From contig MU006098.1 of assembly GCA_010093705.1 (NCBI GenBank), positions 944,666 to 1,008,665 on the forward strand: a stretch of DNA of 64,000 nt, in the 5' to 3' direction. Below are positions 1-12,195 of the stretch, in pieces. This DNA comes from Patellaria atrata CBS 101060 (taxonomy: Eukaryota > Ascomycota > Dothideomycetes > Patellariales > Patellariaceae). The notes beneath the pieces were generated by a model. It was not told the origin of the DNA. It was given only the letters and a program-made list of their open reading frames with translations, and did not search any database. The translations under genes were made by a program, and so were the position numbers. The stretch's first letter is position 1; each line of letters begins with the position of its first letter.

Positions 1-2920
1 CCATGACGTGTTCTTGTATTTTTATAAAAAAAAAACACACATGAAGTACTTTGGTCAGTTAAGTGCAGGAACGTAAGGTAGCAGATACCATCGGGTAGCC
101 TTCATATCAGGTTAGTAGTAAGAGCCTCCACTGTGAGGTTGTAAGGTATACTCATCCTTAAAACTACAAGTCCCCGCATTTTTCTTTCAGTGTTTTACTG
201 TACTGTCAAGGTTGAATTACGCCTTTACGGTAGTTCTTATGGATTATTTCAGTTCGCTTCTAATTACGTGCAACCTGTCCTCTTTCGCTCCGTAAGGTAC
301 CTTACGCCATTATTCCCACAAAGTTTACCTTATTATTCCTCACATTCCTCATACTGAAGTCAAGGACGGCACCCATTTTAAACGGTGGAAACATGTTCGG
401 GCTGACATCTGAAACGTCTAGTAGGATCCCGTTGTGCTCTCGGCACCAATCTGCGTATGTGTCTCGAGAAAATTATGAGTAAGGTGTGGTCCCCTCCTCG
501 CTGATCTCTCCCAGCAAAAGCTTTGGTTTTTGGTTTTTAATATGGGTGACGCCCGCAGCGCAGAAGTAGTGGCTTGACCTGCTCAAGATCAATATAATCG
601 AAGCTGCACCTCACTCTGTTCGACAATTCCAGACTGCTTTAGTTTCCTCTTGCTGGTGAATCATTCCTGGCTTGTGGCTGGACGAAAAGTCATCTGCCAT
701 GGAAGAAAAGTCAGATCAGTTTGTGTTATACCGTAAAGCCTTGAAACTACTCCCGTAGTCCCGTATCCCGGCCTGGTTTGAAACCTGGGAAGTCGTACGA
801 AGATCTTCAACTGTATGACTTACGAGTAAAATAATAATACGGAGCAAGAAAAGACCTGACCTTGGGGGTAGTTCTGTTCTACGGGAAACATTATTACCTT
901 GGTCGTGTGTGGTAGATACCTGACCTACCCGTGGGGAAGAAGGGGAGGGGGGGAGGGGGGGGAGGGGTGGGGGTGTAAATCTCACCACAAGGTACAGTAC
1001 CTCGCAGTAGGAGCTTAGATCCAAGGTAGGGCGTCGTCAACATCACAAAGATCTATTCGGCACTTTTCTTAATCTTTGCCTGCACTCCGCAGAGTATCCC
1101 TTGATTTCCTGTTACCTGCTTCTGGTTTGTCTCTTGGGGTAAATTCGGCAACTGGATCGGGGTGTCGATACCGCCAATAGAATTCCATCAGACTGAGGGT
1201 GAAGATGCTGGTGATGCGACAGACGAGCCATGAATCCATCGTTATTGCCATCTCCATACTGCAAGGCCATAACGCTTGTTAAACGTTAAGGAAGTAAAAG
1301 GCGTAGCGAGACGGAGATCGTCTCGTCAATCGCGGCGATCTTAGCCATGAAGCATAACAGAAGAGAGGGATGTACAGCCGATCTCCCTCCGGATACATAG
1401 ACAGGTACGAGAGTTGGCTGTCGTCGTAACTCGTAAGATGTTAATCTTTTACTGCTGATAATCAAGATCGTGCATTGCCTATCCCATTCGCTTCCGACTC
1501 GATCATCGTTCATCGGCTGTCTACGATTAATCAGGTCCGAGTTCCAGACCTCATTCGGCGGCTTTCCGTCTCCTAACATCATATCTCCTCCTGCTCGTCC
1601 AAGAAGGTTTTCGTCGACTACCGGTATGATACTTGCAGAGGACTGGAACAATCGTTACAAAGAACTCATCTGAATTCTACCGCCTGGCAGGGCTGGACCT
1701 CAGAATTGGCCCTAAGGATCTGGAGGTGCCCACTCCGTTTGGCTAGGGATATGTGATGGACTTGGTTTAATTCCCTCTAACGGTAGTGCGTCGTGCTCAT
1801 GTTCTGGATTATCAAATGGTGACGCTCGAAACGGAAGCGGACGGTTCATCTTCGATTCTCAGCTTGGGATGAAATAGAGTTACTGCGACACCAGGTAGCA
1901 AAATGTGGTTACTATAGTTCCACGTCGACGGCGGAAAACTTCAGACTGTGCTGTAGGGAACGACTTGGTGACGTACAACTGATCCAGATTGTGCTGACGC
2001 ACACACCAGGAGTGATCAATCTTTAGCAGCTGCTGATACTCTAGATAAAAAGAGTACACCAGGGTATGTACTCTACAACAATCGTGGGATAGGAGACAGT
2101 ACTGGCCCAAACAAGGGTGATATGTCCTTCACAAAGAGCTGTAAAACCTTGGAGCATAAGTCTTTCCTACATATCTCTCGATAACCTGAGATACTTTCGT
2201 CGCTACTAAATTGAATCGCGAGCACATCAAAGGGGGATAGGCTCTTTAGACCTCCGGGAAAAGATTATTGACGGTAAATTCCATGAACAGTGCCATATAA
2301 AACATCTAGCTCATGAGTCTTTACGCTGTCGTGCTATGAAGAAATGGCATGTTTGAGCATGTCATGTCTCAGAGACATTCTCTACGCAGGGAACAAATCG
2401 GAAGATCCAATTAGGAAAATTAAACCCAGGGAAGAATGTGTGAGGAATATGATCTGGAGATATTTAGACGTGAGATTCTTATCAATTTCGTCATTCTGCT
2501 ATACTTGAGCCCTGTACTAAGGCTGCTGTCGAAAAGAGCGAATACTGGAGATATCGATTTAAGCAAAAGAAAATAACTTGACCGTAGATACTCATAGTAT
2601 TTGACTTAAATAAGCTGATAACTAGGCAGGTGTTGAAGGGGATGTGACAAGTACCTTATCATTCATGGATCCGAGAACACTACCTTGTGACTCATGCCTA
2701 TTTTCCCATCCTAACATACTAGAGCGCGTATGGCAATAAGAAAATAGCCATACTCTTCTTGAAAGAAGTTGAAATGATCTTGAAACACAATCATACATAT
2801 ATTATGCATTACACCGCGCTGGGACGTCCCTTTTTCGTTTCCCTCGGTATATCAGAAACACATAAACGCCGGTTTGTCATGGAAGTGAACACAAAACCTC
2901 TATAGCCCACCATAGTGACA
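1..2920. other. Gap without a convincing gene
   Basis: I see no coding region I can defend in this 2.9 kb. The open frames are short, biased and lack recognisable motifs or consistent splice sites. It holds a G-rich run near 932-974 and scattered AAGGTA and GTACTGTAC-like motifs that recur in the other gaps of the window. The 121-codon minus-strand frame at 1286-1651 has no family resemblance I can name and is left out as a gene. Confidence 0.6.
932..974 (+). repeat. G-rich tract, potential G-quadruplex
   Basis: The plus strand carries at least five runs of four or more G separated by single A or T bases, or short A-rich spacers. This composition meets the usual G-quadruplex pattern of four G-runs with short loops. 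It lies in a gene-poor region and has no neighbouring start codon I trust, so any regulatory role is unknown. Confidence 0.6.
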
Positions 2921-4793
2921 TTAGATATTCTCCTCGTTTTCCCTGGTCTTCGCCATTTCCGCAAATGCACAACTTAGCCCCACAACAAAGAGTACCGCAT
3001 TGAATGCCGCCATCAAAAAGAATGGCGCCCCTCTGTCCAGATTATCGAACATCCACCCGCCTAGCTTCGTCAGAAGCAAGATTCCTGCACCTCCATACAA
3101 CGAATAACACCCCGCAATGGAGCCCTTGAGATGCGCTCTCGATGAAGCACCAACTGGCATCTCAATGCTTCTAATATGTGAGGGCATAAGCGGAGAAGTC
3201 TCGTTTAGGAGTGCCTGGGATACAAAGTGCTCAGGACTAAGCAAGGGATCACGAAGAGTGGCAGAACCGACAGATGGCGAGACAAGGGGGGTCGAGGAAG
3301 ATGTATGATTGAAATCGCCGTTCGCCCTGTCTATGCCATTCGCATGGTATGATAGTGGTGGATACGAGGCATTCTGGATACCGTGACTGAGGAGACCGAG
3401 ACTACAAACGATCGCGCCGATTTGACTGATGCCAAGTAGAGCAACGATGAGAAAAACGCCACCACTACCATCATCGCTTTGAGGATCTGGACTTTGGAGG
3501 AGACCAAACGATGCATAACCAGCCATACCGGCCGCGGCGGCTACCAGGAGTGGAATGTTGAATCGTTCATACCTGGCAGAGAGCCAGCCGAACAACGGAG
3601 CGCATATCAATGCTAATAGTTGCGAAGTGCCTGTCAATGTTGCAGCTAGGATATAAGCACGGCGGCAACTCCCTTTAAAGGAGGCATCGTCTTCTGGGTC
3701 CTGCCTGCAGATACCGGAGGAAAAGAAGTAGGAATTCACAAATAACGGGATGAAAAGTGATATAGCAACTGATGACGCTCGTGCGACGAATCCTGCTAGA
3801 TACCCAAGGCCTATCCTGATGTCTTGAAACCCAAGCGAAACCGCCTCTAGAATGAGTCGTCCGTAAGAGAGACTCGGTTGAGATGAAGTTGGTACCTCTA
3901 AGTACTTATCAGGAGCCGCGGTTATAAGCTTCTTCCAAGTTTTATGGCCCTCGCCTGGGAGTTTTTGGAGACCAATGAAGCAGAAGATTGCAATGGCGAA
4001 GGCTACTGTACCAACAGCATAGAAGCTAGCCGCGATAGCAGCACTCGGACTATAATTGCCATACTTTTGAAACTGCGCGGGTAAAGGGAGAAATACCAGA
4101 AGCGCAAGCAATGCTCCTAGCCCAGTAAACATCCCTACGAGTCCAGCTATTTGCGAGGTTGATGCTTTACTAGATTTAGGAGGTGTAGAGTTCCTGGTCG
4201 GTGAACTGGAACGATATCGAGCCGGGGTGATCGTCAACTCTGAGGATATTGAAGGCGTGACATTGTGAGAGTAGCCATTAGACTGTCTAATGCGCAGATT
4301 CGAGCCCGGAAAGGTGATGTGTGTCATCGTAGGCAGAATAGCGGTAACCATGGTGGTCCTGCTCGAAATGTCAGCATCTTCTCTACTGAGGGAATGGAAT
4401 ATGCTATGAGCGCACTCACGTTGCAGCTCCGCCTATGCTAAATAACAGCCTCGCAAGCAATAACTGTGGGTACACATTCTTCGCCTGAACAAATACAAAC
4501 AAACTCAAGCCCACCAATGAAAATCCCACCACAGTTACCGTCCGCACTCCAACCCGATCGCTCACGACACCCCAAAGAGGGCACGCAACAAGAGCGACAA
4601 GTTCATCCGCAAAGCCAAGTGTACCTACAGCATCCCCCACATTATGGCGCTGCTTTATGCGATCGGTGATAACGAAGGAAACCGACGAATTGAGGAAGAC
4701 GAGGAAACTGATACTGAACAGCGCAGCACCGCAGAGGTAGCACGCAATCTGGAGACGGGAAGCAGTAAAACCGAGTGTCAGCAGATTTGCCAT
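2921..4793 (-). CDS. MFS transporter (YCR023C-like group, substrate unknown)
   Basis: A multi-pass membrane permease of the major facilitator superfamily, probably a proton-linked exporter or organelle transporter; the substrate cannot be read from sequence. Two exons, 4420-4793 and 2921-4358, are joined by a 61-bp GT-AG intron (4359-4419) that keeps the frame, giving about 603 residues. The N-terminal half has a hydrophobic helix with FLVFLNSSVSFVITDR and the MFS loop motif as WGVVSDRVGVRT. A long Ser/Pro/Asn-rich cytoplasmic loop separates the two helix bundles, and later helices include LFGWLSARYERFNIPLL. I chose the ATG at 4793 because the upstream in-frame codon is GTG. A further 5' exon, ending at a GTGAGT near 4874, is possible. 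The family call is moderately firm; the substrate is unknown. Confidence 0.8.
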
Positions 4794-5739
4794 GATGATA
4801 GATGTCGAATTGAGAGCATTGGGAGCATCTGTTCGGAGAGAGCACCTGGTAATTGCAGTGTAGAACGGCTCACTCACAATGAGGTGGCTACGTTTGATAC
4901 TCCGTCCTGTAATCGTAATGTGGCGGCGGGAGCTGACGTCCGGGAAGCGAGTCGCGTTTAATTTCTAGTTTTACCTCACAACCGTCCTACCTCAGTGTAG
5001 GTAGCTTCAACCTAAGTCAAGTATGGAGTACAAAGGACACAGTAATTTACTATAAAGCATCCTAATAGATTCCCGTCGGATCCGCTAAATTACAATTTCC
5101 CAAAGCCTGCAACTCACCAAACAACCAGACTGAGGTGTACGGATACTGTACTGTCCAGTGGACCGGAAACTGTACGAGGAGCCTTCAGTATAGACCTAGG
5201 AATCGGAAACCAGCTCTTCAAAGAACGGTGTATTGAGGACAAAAACTATGCAGACCAGTCTCAACATACGTAGGACTTGACGATACAGTCGATAGTACAG
5301 AGCGTACTCTCCAGATACTTCGAATTCAACACCGCTGTGACGCCACCAGCCGATGGAATTGTAACATGGTGCTGATGAAGTATATTATACCCTAATGATA
5401 GATTATCGTCCGAACATCCTTCCAAAGTTGAATATCAGTTGTCTCATACAGTTAAAGCAAGTATAACGAGAACACGAATATCCAGAACCCCGTCCTAAGA
5501 TAAGGTAAATCATAGAAGACATCTACATTATAAAAAAGAAAAAAGTCCATATCCGGCATTAGCAGCGGCCGCGCATCATCAGAAGACAAACAATAACAAG
5601 GATTCAGCTACGAGGCAACCTGCTCCAGGCGCTGATTAACCCCTCTAGCCGTGGATAGGCCCGTCCCTCGTTCTTGGTCCTTCAATGATAGAATCAATAT
5701 AGAGCACATTCATCTCTCCGTAAAAATTCAGGTCGAAAA
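4794..5739. other. Gap between MFS gene and Cys-rich membrane protein gene
   Basis: This 0.9 kb is the 5' side of the leftward MFS gene and the 3' side of the leftward gene to its right. A possible non-annotated first exon of the MFS gene may lie near 4870-4940. There is a GATACTGTACTGTCC-type motif near 5145. I see no gene here. Confidence 0.5.
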
Positions 5740-6575
5740 TCATTTTGTTGACATACCATCTAATTCATAAGGAGGGCGTGTTGGATTTGACATTCCTCTA
5801 GGGTAAGAATACGTCGTCCGATACGCACTCGGTGGCATTACCATGGGCTCCCTTCTCGAAAGAGTCAGATTTCTGTTTCTCTCCTTTCGGTAAAGCCAAA
5901 GGGCCGCCATCAAACCGATCAAGAGAGGCAGACCGACACCAACACCGACACCTGTAAGCGCACCAACAGTGTAAGTGTTACTACTATTTGTAGCCAGCGA
6001 GGCCCCACTCGCTGAAATCGAGGGAGGTGAGATGCTACTTGTAACTGAAGATATTGAAGATGACAGTGGAGGCGTTGATGTACCAGCTGCAGCGATAGAT
6101 AGGGCAAGCTGTGTCGGTCGAAGAACGACTTGACGCACAGCAGTATCGATTTCAAACGTATTCGTTTCGTCGTCGCATTGGTCTCCTCCAACGTCACAGG
6201 CATATTTCTTCACAGGGTACATGGCACATATGGAGATAGCCATTCCATTTGAAGTTCTGTCTAGAAAGAGCGATTAGCAAAGTCAAGCGGGCAACTGTTT
6301 GGAAAACAAGGCGCACCATTCCGACAGTATCTCGCACATACTGGGTCAGTCCAAGATCGATCTGTACAGCTACCACGACTGAGCACACCGTCCCAACATA
6401 AACCGTTTCCAAAGCAGTATGCATTCGCTCCACAACACGCACTGCTCGTGGCCGTAAAGTTGCATGGTACGTCAAATTCTGCAATTGCGCCTGATGGATA
6501 GTAGCATATCTGTGCCTGGGCAGCTAAAAACAAGCAAACTGCAATCACAGCAGAAAGACAATACGAAAAAGCCAT
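5740..6575 (-). CDS. Secreted/one-pass Cys-rich membrane protein (fungal sensor-like)
   Basis: About 259 residues from two exons (6317-6575 and 5740-6260) joined by a 56-bp intron with a GTGCGC donor and TAG acceptor. The N-terminus is a clear signal peptide (MAFSYCLSAVIAVCLFLAA). It is followed by a Cys-rich ectodomain starting QICYYPSGAIAEFDVPCN and containing the paired-Cys pattern SACCGANAYCFGNGLCW, which is common in fungal surface proteins. A Ser/Thr-rich stretch then leads to a single membrane helix (GVGVGVGLPLLIGLMAALWL) and a basic cytoplasmic tail (YRKERNRN) with a Tyr/Pro-rich end. The layout resembles wall-stress sensors of the WSC/Mid2 type, but there is no WSC domain, so the role is inferred. 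The fungal Cys-rich family itself is uncharacterised as far as I know. Confidence 0.75.
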
Positions 6576-7300
6576 CAGGGTTGTCGCTAGACGTTATGTC
6601 AGTGGTTGTAGAAAGGTAAAAAACACGTTCTCACCTCCACTAGCGGATAGACAATAAATTCTGGGTTACGCTTCTAGTCTTCTAGTAGGACGAATCCCTA
6701 CGACTCGATGAGGCATCGTGCTTGTTAATATTCATCTCTAAATGTGGTCGAGGGAGAGCTGGTCGACTACTGTACTCTATAGTCTTCAGTAGTCCCTTGG
6801 TCGGTACTACATATCGAGGATTTCGCTTTAACCATTTCCCTTATGAACAGCCCACCGAATGTTCCAAATCCATAAACGCGACAAATGATTTGGTATTCTG
6901 GACAAAGGGATCGTTGGTTGTGACAGCTCAACGTCGAGGAAGTTCATCGTGCGTTTGAGATAACCCCTATGCAGTTGGAAGCATGGATTGCATCACAGCG
7001 CCAAGGTAACTACCTTAATTCTATCGTGCGACATTCCTTGCTAGCCGAGTTAGTTACACCAAAAATAAGATATATACAGGGATATGGACCGATATATATA
7101 ACTTATATATAAATTGGAAACTTATTAAAATAGTTGATTATAGAATTAACGTCAAAAATCATGTACGGTATGGCAACTTTTGCGACAGAACTAACCTGGA
7201 ACAAACAGTCAAGATAAGAATATATATCAAAGAAATGGTGTAGAAGACCACTAGACTATGTTCTTCTTAAAGTATATACGCTGGGTCGTTTGCAGAAGAC
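6576..7300. other. Gap upstream of the Cys-rich protein gene
   Basis: This AT-rich 0.7 kb contains a very AT-rich patch with TATATA runs around 7070-7115. It lies between the start of one leftward gene and the stop codon of the next. I see no gene or RNA here. Confidence 0.5.
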
Positions 7301-8386
7301 TTATACCCATCCTTCCAGGCTCATGGTCTTCTGTGTCCATTGTTCCAACTTATCTCGAACGACATCGTTTTTCGCAGACGGACTGAGAGGATCCGCATGG
7401 CTCGCTACTTTGGCGATGCGGACAAAGTATTTTCCACTTTGTTCCGATTTCATTTCTGAGCTCGCCCCACAAAAGACGGACGTGTACGAGCCAATGTCAC
7501 CATTGACATATCCGCCAAAGAAGTTGAAGAACTTCAAAAGGCGTTGAAGATTTGCGTCGGTAGTTCGGCCAGCAAGTTGACTAAAGATTCGGCCTGGTCA
7601 ATATATAGTATAATAGTAGCTCGTCATTGAATTTTCTTACCTCTCCACTAGCCCTGGGGTGTACGGCGCTGGTCCAGATCTCTCCTTTGCCTCCCTTAGC
7701 ATGCTGGGAATTAGGACCGTACAAGCGATGCAATGTTTTTGCGTGTAAGATGTTCGCAAGCTTGCTTTGACCATACTGGGTCATCCCAATATCTTTGGTC
7801 AACTGGTCTTTCATATCTGGGTCTTCGAAGGGCGATACCACCGCGTGGAGAATACCAATGGCCAGCGCTAGTCAGGTTGACTAGCCTTACGTCGCCGGGT
7901 TTGGACACTTTGGCAGTGCGAAGAAGACACGGCAGCAATCGGCAGGTAAAGACCCAATGTGCAAGATAGTTCGTTTGCCATTCGGTAGCATGACCATCCT
8001 TGGTCAAACTATGCTTAATATTCATGACGCCAGCATTGTTGATCAAGCAATGCAATTCATTTCTACAGAAAGGAAGGATTCGCTAGCAGAAACCACTGTG
8101 GCAAGTGATGTATGGTCCATGACAAGAACTTGTAAGTCTGCTTTTGGGTACAATTTCTTTATTGCCAAAACAGTGTCATCCCCCTTTTCGGCTGAACGGA
8201 CGCAGAGATAGACTTTGGCATTGTGAGCTGCCAAGTTCTGGACGGTATAATATCCGCTAAATGATCATGTCAGAGAACTCCTCATACTAGGTTTCACAAA
8301 ACTAGGGGTAACATACATACCAGCGGTCGCCCCAGTTACGATGAAGATCCTCCCGGTAGAGAGTCCGGGTGGAAGGTCATAGTAAC
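7301..8386 (-). pseudogene. Short-chain dehydrogenase/reductase relic with three frame breaks
   Basis: A Rossmann-fold SDR of the retinol-dehydrogenase/WWOX-like group. The cofactor motif reads GRIFIVTGATAG across an intron. NAG appears in LINNAGVMN, the catalytic Tyr/Lys in YGQSKLAN, and EIWTSAVHP lies near the end. Splice sites look intact (GTATGT donor near 8317; GTAAGA donor near 7641). The frame is broken three times by single-base indels: a lost base near 8053-8060, an extra base in the G-run 7830-7832, and an extra base in the G-run 7656-7659. Otherwise there are no stops and the sequence is well preserved, ending at 7301. This suggests a very recent pseudogene, or base-calling errors in homopolymers. 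The 5' start is unresolved: the first visible exon begins at the acceptor near 8386 and the upstream exon could not be joined in frame. Confidence 0.75.
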
Positions 8387-8888
8387 CTGAAATTTCCAAG
8401 GGGAGATGTAGTGAGCGAAAACGTACTCGGTCTAAGTTAGAAAGAATGAGGTCTGGGGAGCGTGCCAGTTGGACCTCAACATGGAGGCCAGGTTACTTTA
8501 TAACATCTTCCCATGGTGATATCAGACACACTACGGATCGGACGTTAACAAAAAGCCGCGTAAATTTCATGGCAAAGTGTCTCTTAGTTATCTGTGGACA
8601 ACGCGAGAAAAGTAATGAGAATGGTGGGAAGTCCAGATTTGATATTGGCGGAAGAAATAGTCTAGCTCGAAACCGGCAAGGCGCTGTCAGCGGGTTGCAT
8701 AAATGGATCCTCTAGGCCTAACATGGCGAGGTACTCAGGGTCGACGACTGAACGACAGCTTAATTCACCCCAGTGAACGGAAAGTGACTTCCCTCGGGTT
8801 TATAAGGAAGCCATGTATTCTTCTAGAGCACTGTGCTTCGAAGGCGCTCATCTCATCTTTTGTTCAAACATTTTAGGTGCTGCTGCAG
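8387..8888. other. Gap between SDR relic and bZIP gene
   Basis: This 0.5 kb should hold the missing 5' end of the leftward SDR gene and the promoter of the rightward bZIP gene. An ATG-led minus-strand stretch near 8570-8500 could be the lost first SDR exon, but its donor did not join in frame with the acceptor at 8386. Confidence 0.4.
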
Positions 8889-10082
8889 ATGGAAAATATG
8901 GGCCGTCTGGTCCTTACCCCAATGAAGCAGCTGGCAGAGGTGAGTGATATCATGCGATTTCAACATTTGCTGAGAACTAAACTTGACATTTTGGTAGTAG
9001 GCTGTGGAGGAGAAAGATGACTGGACGGGTATCACAGACACCAAAGTAAGACGACAGAGACAGAATAGGTTGAACCAGAGAGCTCACCGTAAGTATTCTT
9101 GACCGGTCATATCTTGTCCATTGACCACCCTGCAACGCATTTTTCCTCTTGATGACATATCCTACTCCTCTATAATTAATTTTCCAGAGCACACGTGTGA
9201 CTGCTGTACAGAACTTGGCTCCCTGAAGACTACTGTCCCTAGGCTATTATACGCTGATAATGTATTTTAATGTAATCCCAGAATTAATCACGTTCTGAAT
9301 ATGTTCACGGATGGTATGGGATCCTTTTCATATGTATATTCTCCTTGTACATCTCTTTGGAATATCCCTTAATTACCTCAGAGGTTGACATTCAGTGTAC
9401 AGGCCGTCGGAAAGCTACTCCTGTAGCTGTGACAGCGCACCTTACCGACCGTGGCAAGGAGTCCATCCCGAGTCCTCAAGATCAACATGGAAATCCACTC
9501 CCAATGCCTTTAATACCCTACATCTCAGCCTCGGGTTCAGCACCGCACTCATTCACTAACCAGTTTTACTTCCCGCTCTCGTCCGACCACCTCATCACCA
9601 TTATTCAATTCAATGTTCTCCGTGGGATTTTGACCAATATGACCATCCTCAACCTCCTCTCAACTCTTCCATTAGAATGTGGCGGTGCTTTAAACCTCCC
9701 GCAGCATCCTTACCCAGATTCTTCATCAGTTCTGCTCTCTCTCCTGCCCACTCCCCTACAAATACTTACTCAGCACGCTCCCTGGATCGACATATTCCCT
9801 AGTGCCACTGTCCGCGACAACCTTATTCGCAACCAAGGATACTACGACGATGAAGAGCTATGTCACGACATGGTAGGTGGGCTGTACGAGGGCTTCGATG
9901 AGGTGCAGAGGTATGGGATGGTAGTGTGGAACGATCCTTGGGCTGCGGAGGGGTGGGGGGTCACAGAGGGATTTGTACAGGAGTGGGGTTTCTTATTGAA
10001 AGGGGCGGGCGAAATTATTGCGGCAACAAATCGATGGAGAGGTTTAAGGGGAGAAAATGAACTGGTGCTTGAGTACACATGA
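8889..10082 (+). CDS. bZIP transcription factor with C-terminal DUF3425
   Basis: A fungal bZIP-type nuclear regulator of the group that carries a DUF3425 domain. Three exons fit: 8889-8939, 9001-9088 and 9403-10082, giving 272 residues. Exon 2 encodes DDWTGITDTKVRRQRQ followed by NRLNQRAHR, and exon 3 continues with RRKATP, so the basic DNA-binding region is assembled across the second intron. The C-terminal DUF3425 part shows FPLSSDHLITIIQFNVLRG, HAPWIDIFPSATVRDNLI, LCHDMVGGLYEGFDE and WNDPWAAEGWGVTEGF, all typical of the family. The leucine zipper is poor or absent, as is usual in this group. Intron 2 is 314 bp, three to six times longer than most introns in the window, so it may hide regulatory sequence or an alternative start. 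Target genes are unknown. Confidence 0.85.
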
Positions 10083-10638
10083 TGGATGTGGGCTTTCCTG
10101 TAGATGGCACAAAAGTGGAGGTAACAGGAGGTAAAAGGTCTACAACACATTTTTCGCTGATATAGTGTAAAACGAACCGTGAGATCTCGGTACTGAACAG
10201 TAGAACAAAAATTCTTTTGGGGTCGATTCAGCGGCGAAGAGCTTATTCCCACCTCAAAGATATCGGATATCCGAGACACTATAAGCCTTTTACAGCGGGA
10301 AAATTTGCGTACCTGCACTCTCTAGTCCAGTTGTACAGCACAGTACAGTATAGGTAGAGACAAAAGACCTCTGACCCTGGCTGTCAGGATCTTAACATGC
10401 ATCAAGCATCTGCTGGATGCATTGGGTCCGATTGACATTTTTCTTTTTGTAGTTGATTAGGAATTAGTGAGTTATACTGTACAATGAAGCAGAAAGTTCT
10501 CTAGTCAGGGTGATTTTCCCCTAGATTAAATCAATCCGAAAATTTCTTGGCGGTACAGTACGTTAACTTCTCGTCTTAATGCTCTATGGCGAACCTTGCA
10601 TCTTTCAGATTATAATCATATCTCTTCTAGAGGGTATA
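10083..10638. other. Gap before LisH/WD40 gene
   Basis: This 0.56 kb holds the 3' end of the bZIP gene and the promoter of the LisH/WD40 gene. It includes ACAGTACAGTATAGG near 10337 and GGTACAGTACGTT near 10552. No gene was seen. Confidence 0.5.
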
Positions 10639-12195
10639 ATGGACTCTCTTACGCCTGCAGTTCTAGTTGCACGTTACCTCCGAACAAGCGGATACGACGA
10701 GGTAATCCTAGTTTTATCTTGATGGCTCGACTTTGCGAAATCCGATACTGCGATTGAAAACTCCTGCTTCAATGTGACACGGACTGCTAACTAACGCTTC
10801 AGTCTGAATATCATAGACACTCACAACCTTTCTAAAAGAGGCTGGGCTTCCCCTTGACACAGGTACTTCCAATGGCAAGAATGATATCACCATTGAACAG
10901 GTCTTGCAGGAGAAGAAGACCTTCGATTTGAGCTTGCAGTTCGAAAAGTTAGGGACAGAAGGTGAAGATGGGCGTTGGAAGATTCTTGGTATTGGACAAT
11001 ATCCGCATACTCTCTTAATATGATACTAATTACTTTAGCGCCAAGCACCGCCTTTGCAGTAGATACTCTGCCTTCGTCCTCTAATCTCCTTCACATCTCG
11101 ATCGAGCCCATCCACTTAAGAGACACAGACAGTGTAGAGCTCTCATTGTTTGCAACAACGGCAGATCGGAGAATAAATATGGTGAAACTAGATTCAGGCT
11201 CATTCGACTTGATCAATTCCCATCTACAAACGAACGATTCCCCTGTACTCTCGTCCTTCGTTCTTAGGTCGAGATATCTTATAACAGCATCGATGTCCGG
11301 AAAAGTGACACTGTTCGACCTTCTCAGAAAAGAAAAGCTAGTGGTAAGACAGGACCATTCAAAATATGTGGTCCAATTAGCACACTGGGAAGGTGGCAAC
11401 GACATCTTTCTGGCTACCGCTGGGTGGGATAAGAAGATCTTAATATACCGCCTGGAGCTAGCTACAGGAGGAAAGCCATCATTGGGCGCCCCCATAGGGG
11501 CAGCAAATCTCCCAACTAACCCTGAATCTATTATCTTCGCTGAACATCCAGATTCTACGCTCCCTGTTCTGCTCGCCAGTCGCAAAGATTCCACTCACTT
11601 GTATTTCTTTCTCGTTCCTTCATCTACATCCGACGTTTTAGCATCTCCGTTACCTCTCCAAATGCTAGGGAAGCAAAACCTCGCTCCTCACTCAAACGCG
11701 TGGATATCCTTTACCCCATCCTCGGTTGCACTCTCCCCTATTGATTCCTCTCTCATTGCCATCGCAACCTCTGCAGTCCCCCATATGAAGCTGATAATAG
11801 CTCGACTGCTACTACCACCCCTTCCGTCCTTTGAAGCTAGCGCCGCTATTCAGCCCGAACTCTCACAAGCTTCTCAGGTTCGTACTGCATTGGCTCTGCA
11901 AGAACGGGAAGCAGCCGCCATCCTCATCAATGTGACAACTCTATCACCTCAGACGCAGTACTCGACTCCGGCGCTTGCTTGGAGGCCGGATGGTAGTGGG
12001 ATATGGGTTAACAGTGACGATGGCGTTATTCGAGGCATTGAAACTGGGACTGGAAAGGTGGTGGCCACACTAAGAGGTCACGAAGCCGGATCGAAGATTA
12101 GATGTCTTTGGGCTGGCATGGTAGGGGAGGAGGAGTGGTTGGTGAGTGGTGGTTTCGATCGGAAGTTGATCGTTTGGCGAGAGACGAAAGCATAA
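10639..12195 (+). CDS. LisH/WD40 repeat protein
   Basis: A scaffold-type protein of 463 residues from three exons (10639-10701, 10817-10988, 11039-12195); all junctions keep frame. The first exon reads MDSLTPAVLVARYLRTSGYD and runs into ETLTTFLKEAGLP, a textbook N-terminal LisH dimerisation motif. The rest is a WD40 propeller with recognisable blades: SGKVTLFDLLRKEKL, ATAGWDKKILIYRL, a middle set that is weakly conserved, and a final blade LVSGGFDRKLIVWRE. LisH-WD40 proteins usually act as adaptors in ubiquitin ligase, dynein or chromatin complexes. No yeast orthologue is obvious, and which complex it joins is not visible from sequence. The small first exon is supported by the excellent LisH match. 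Confidence 0.87.

Noticed and set aside
1286-1651. Minus-strand 121-codon frame and overlapping plus-strand frame in the left gap
   Set aside because: Neither shows a domain, plausible splice context or protein-like composition; both strands being open is typical of chance.
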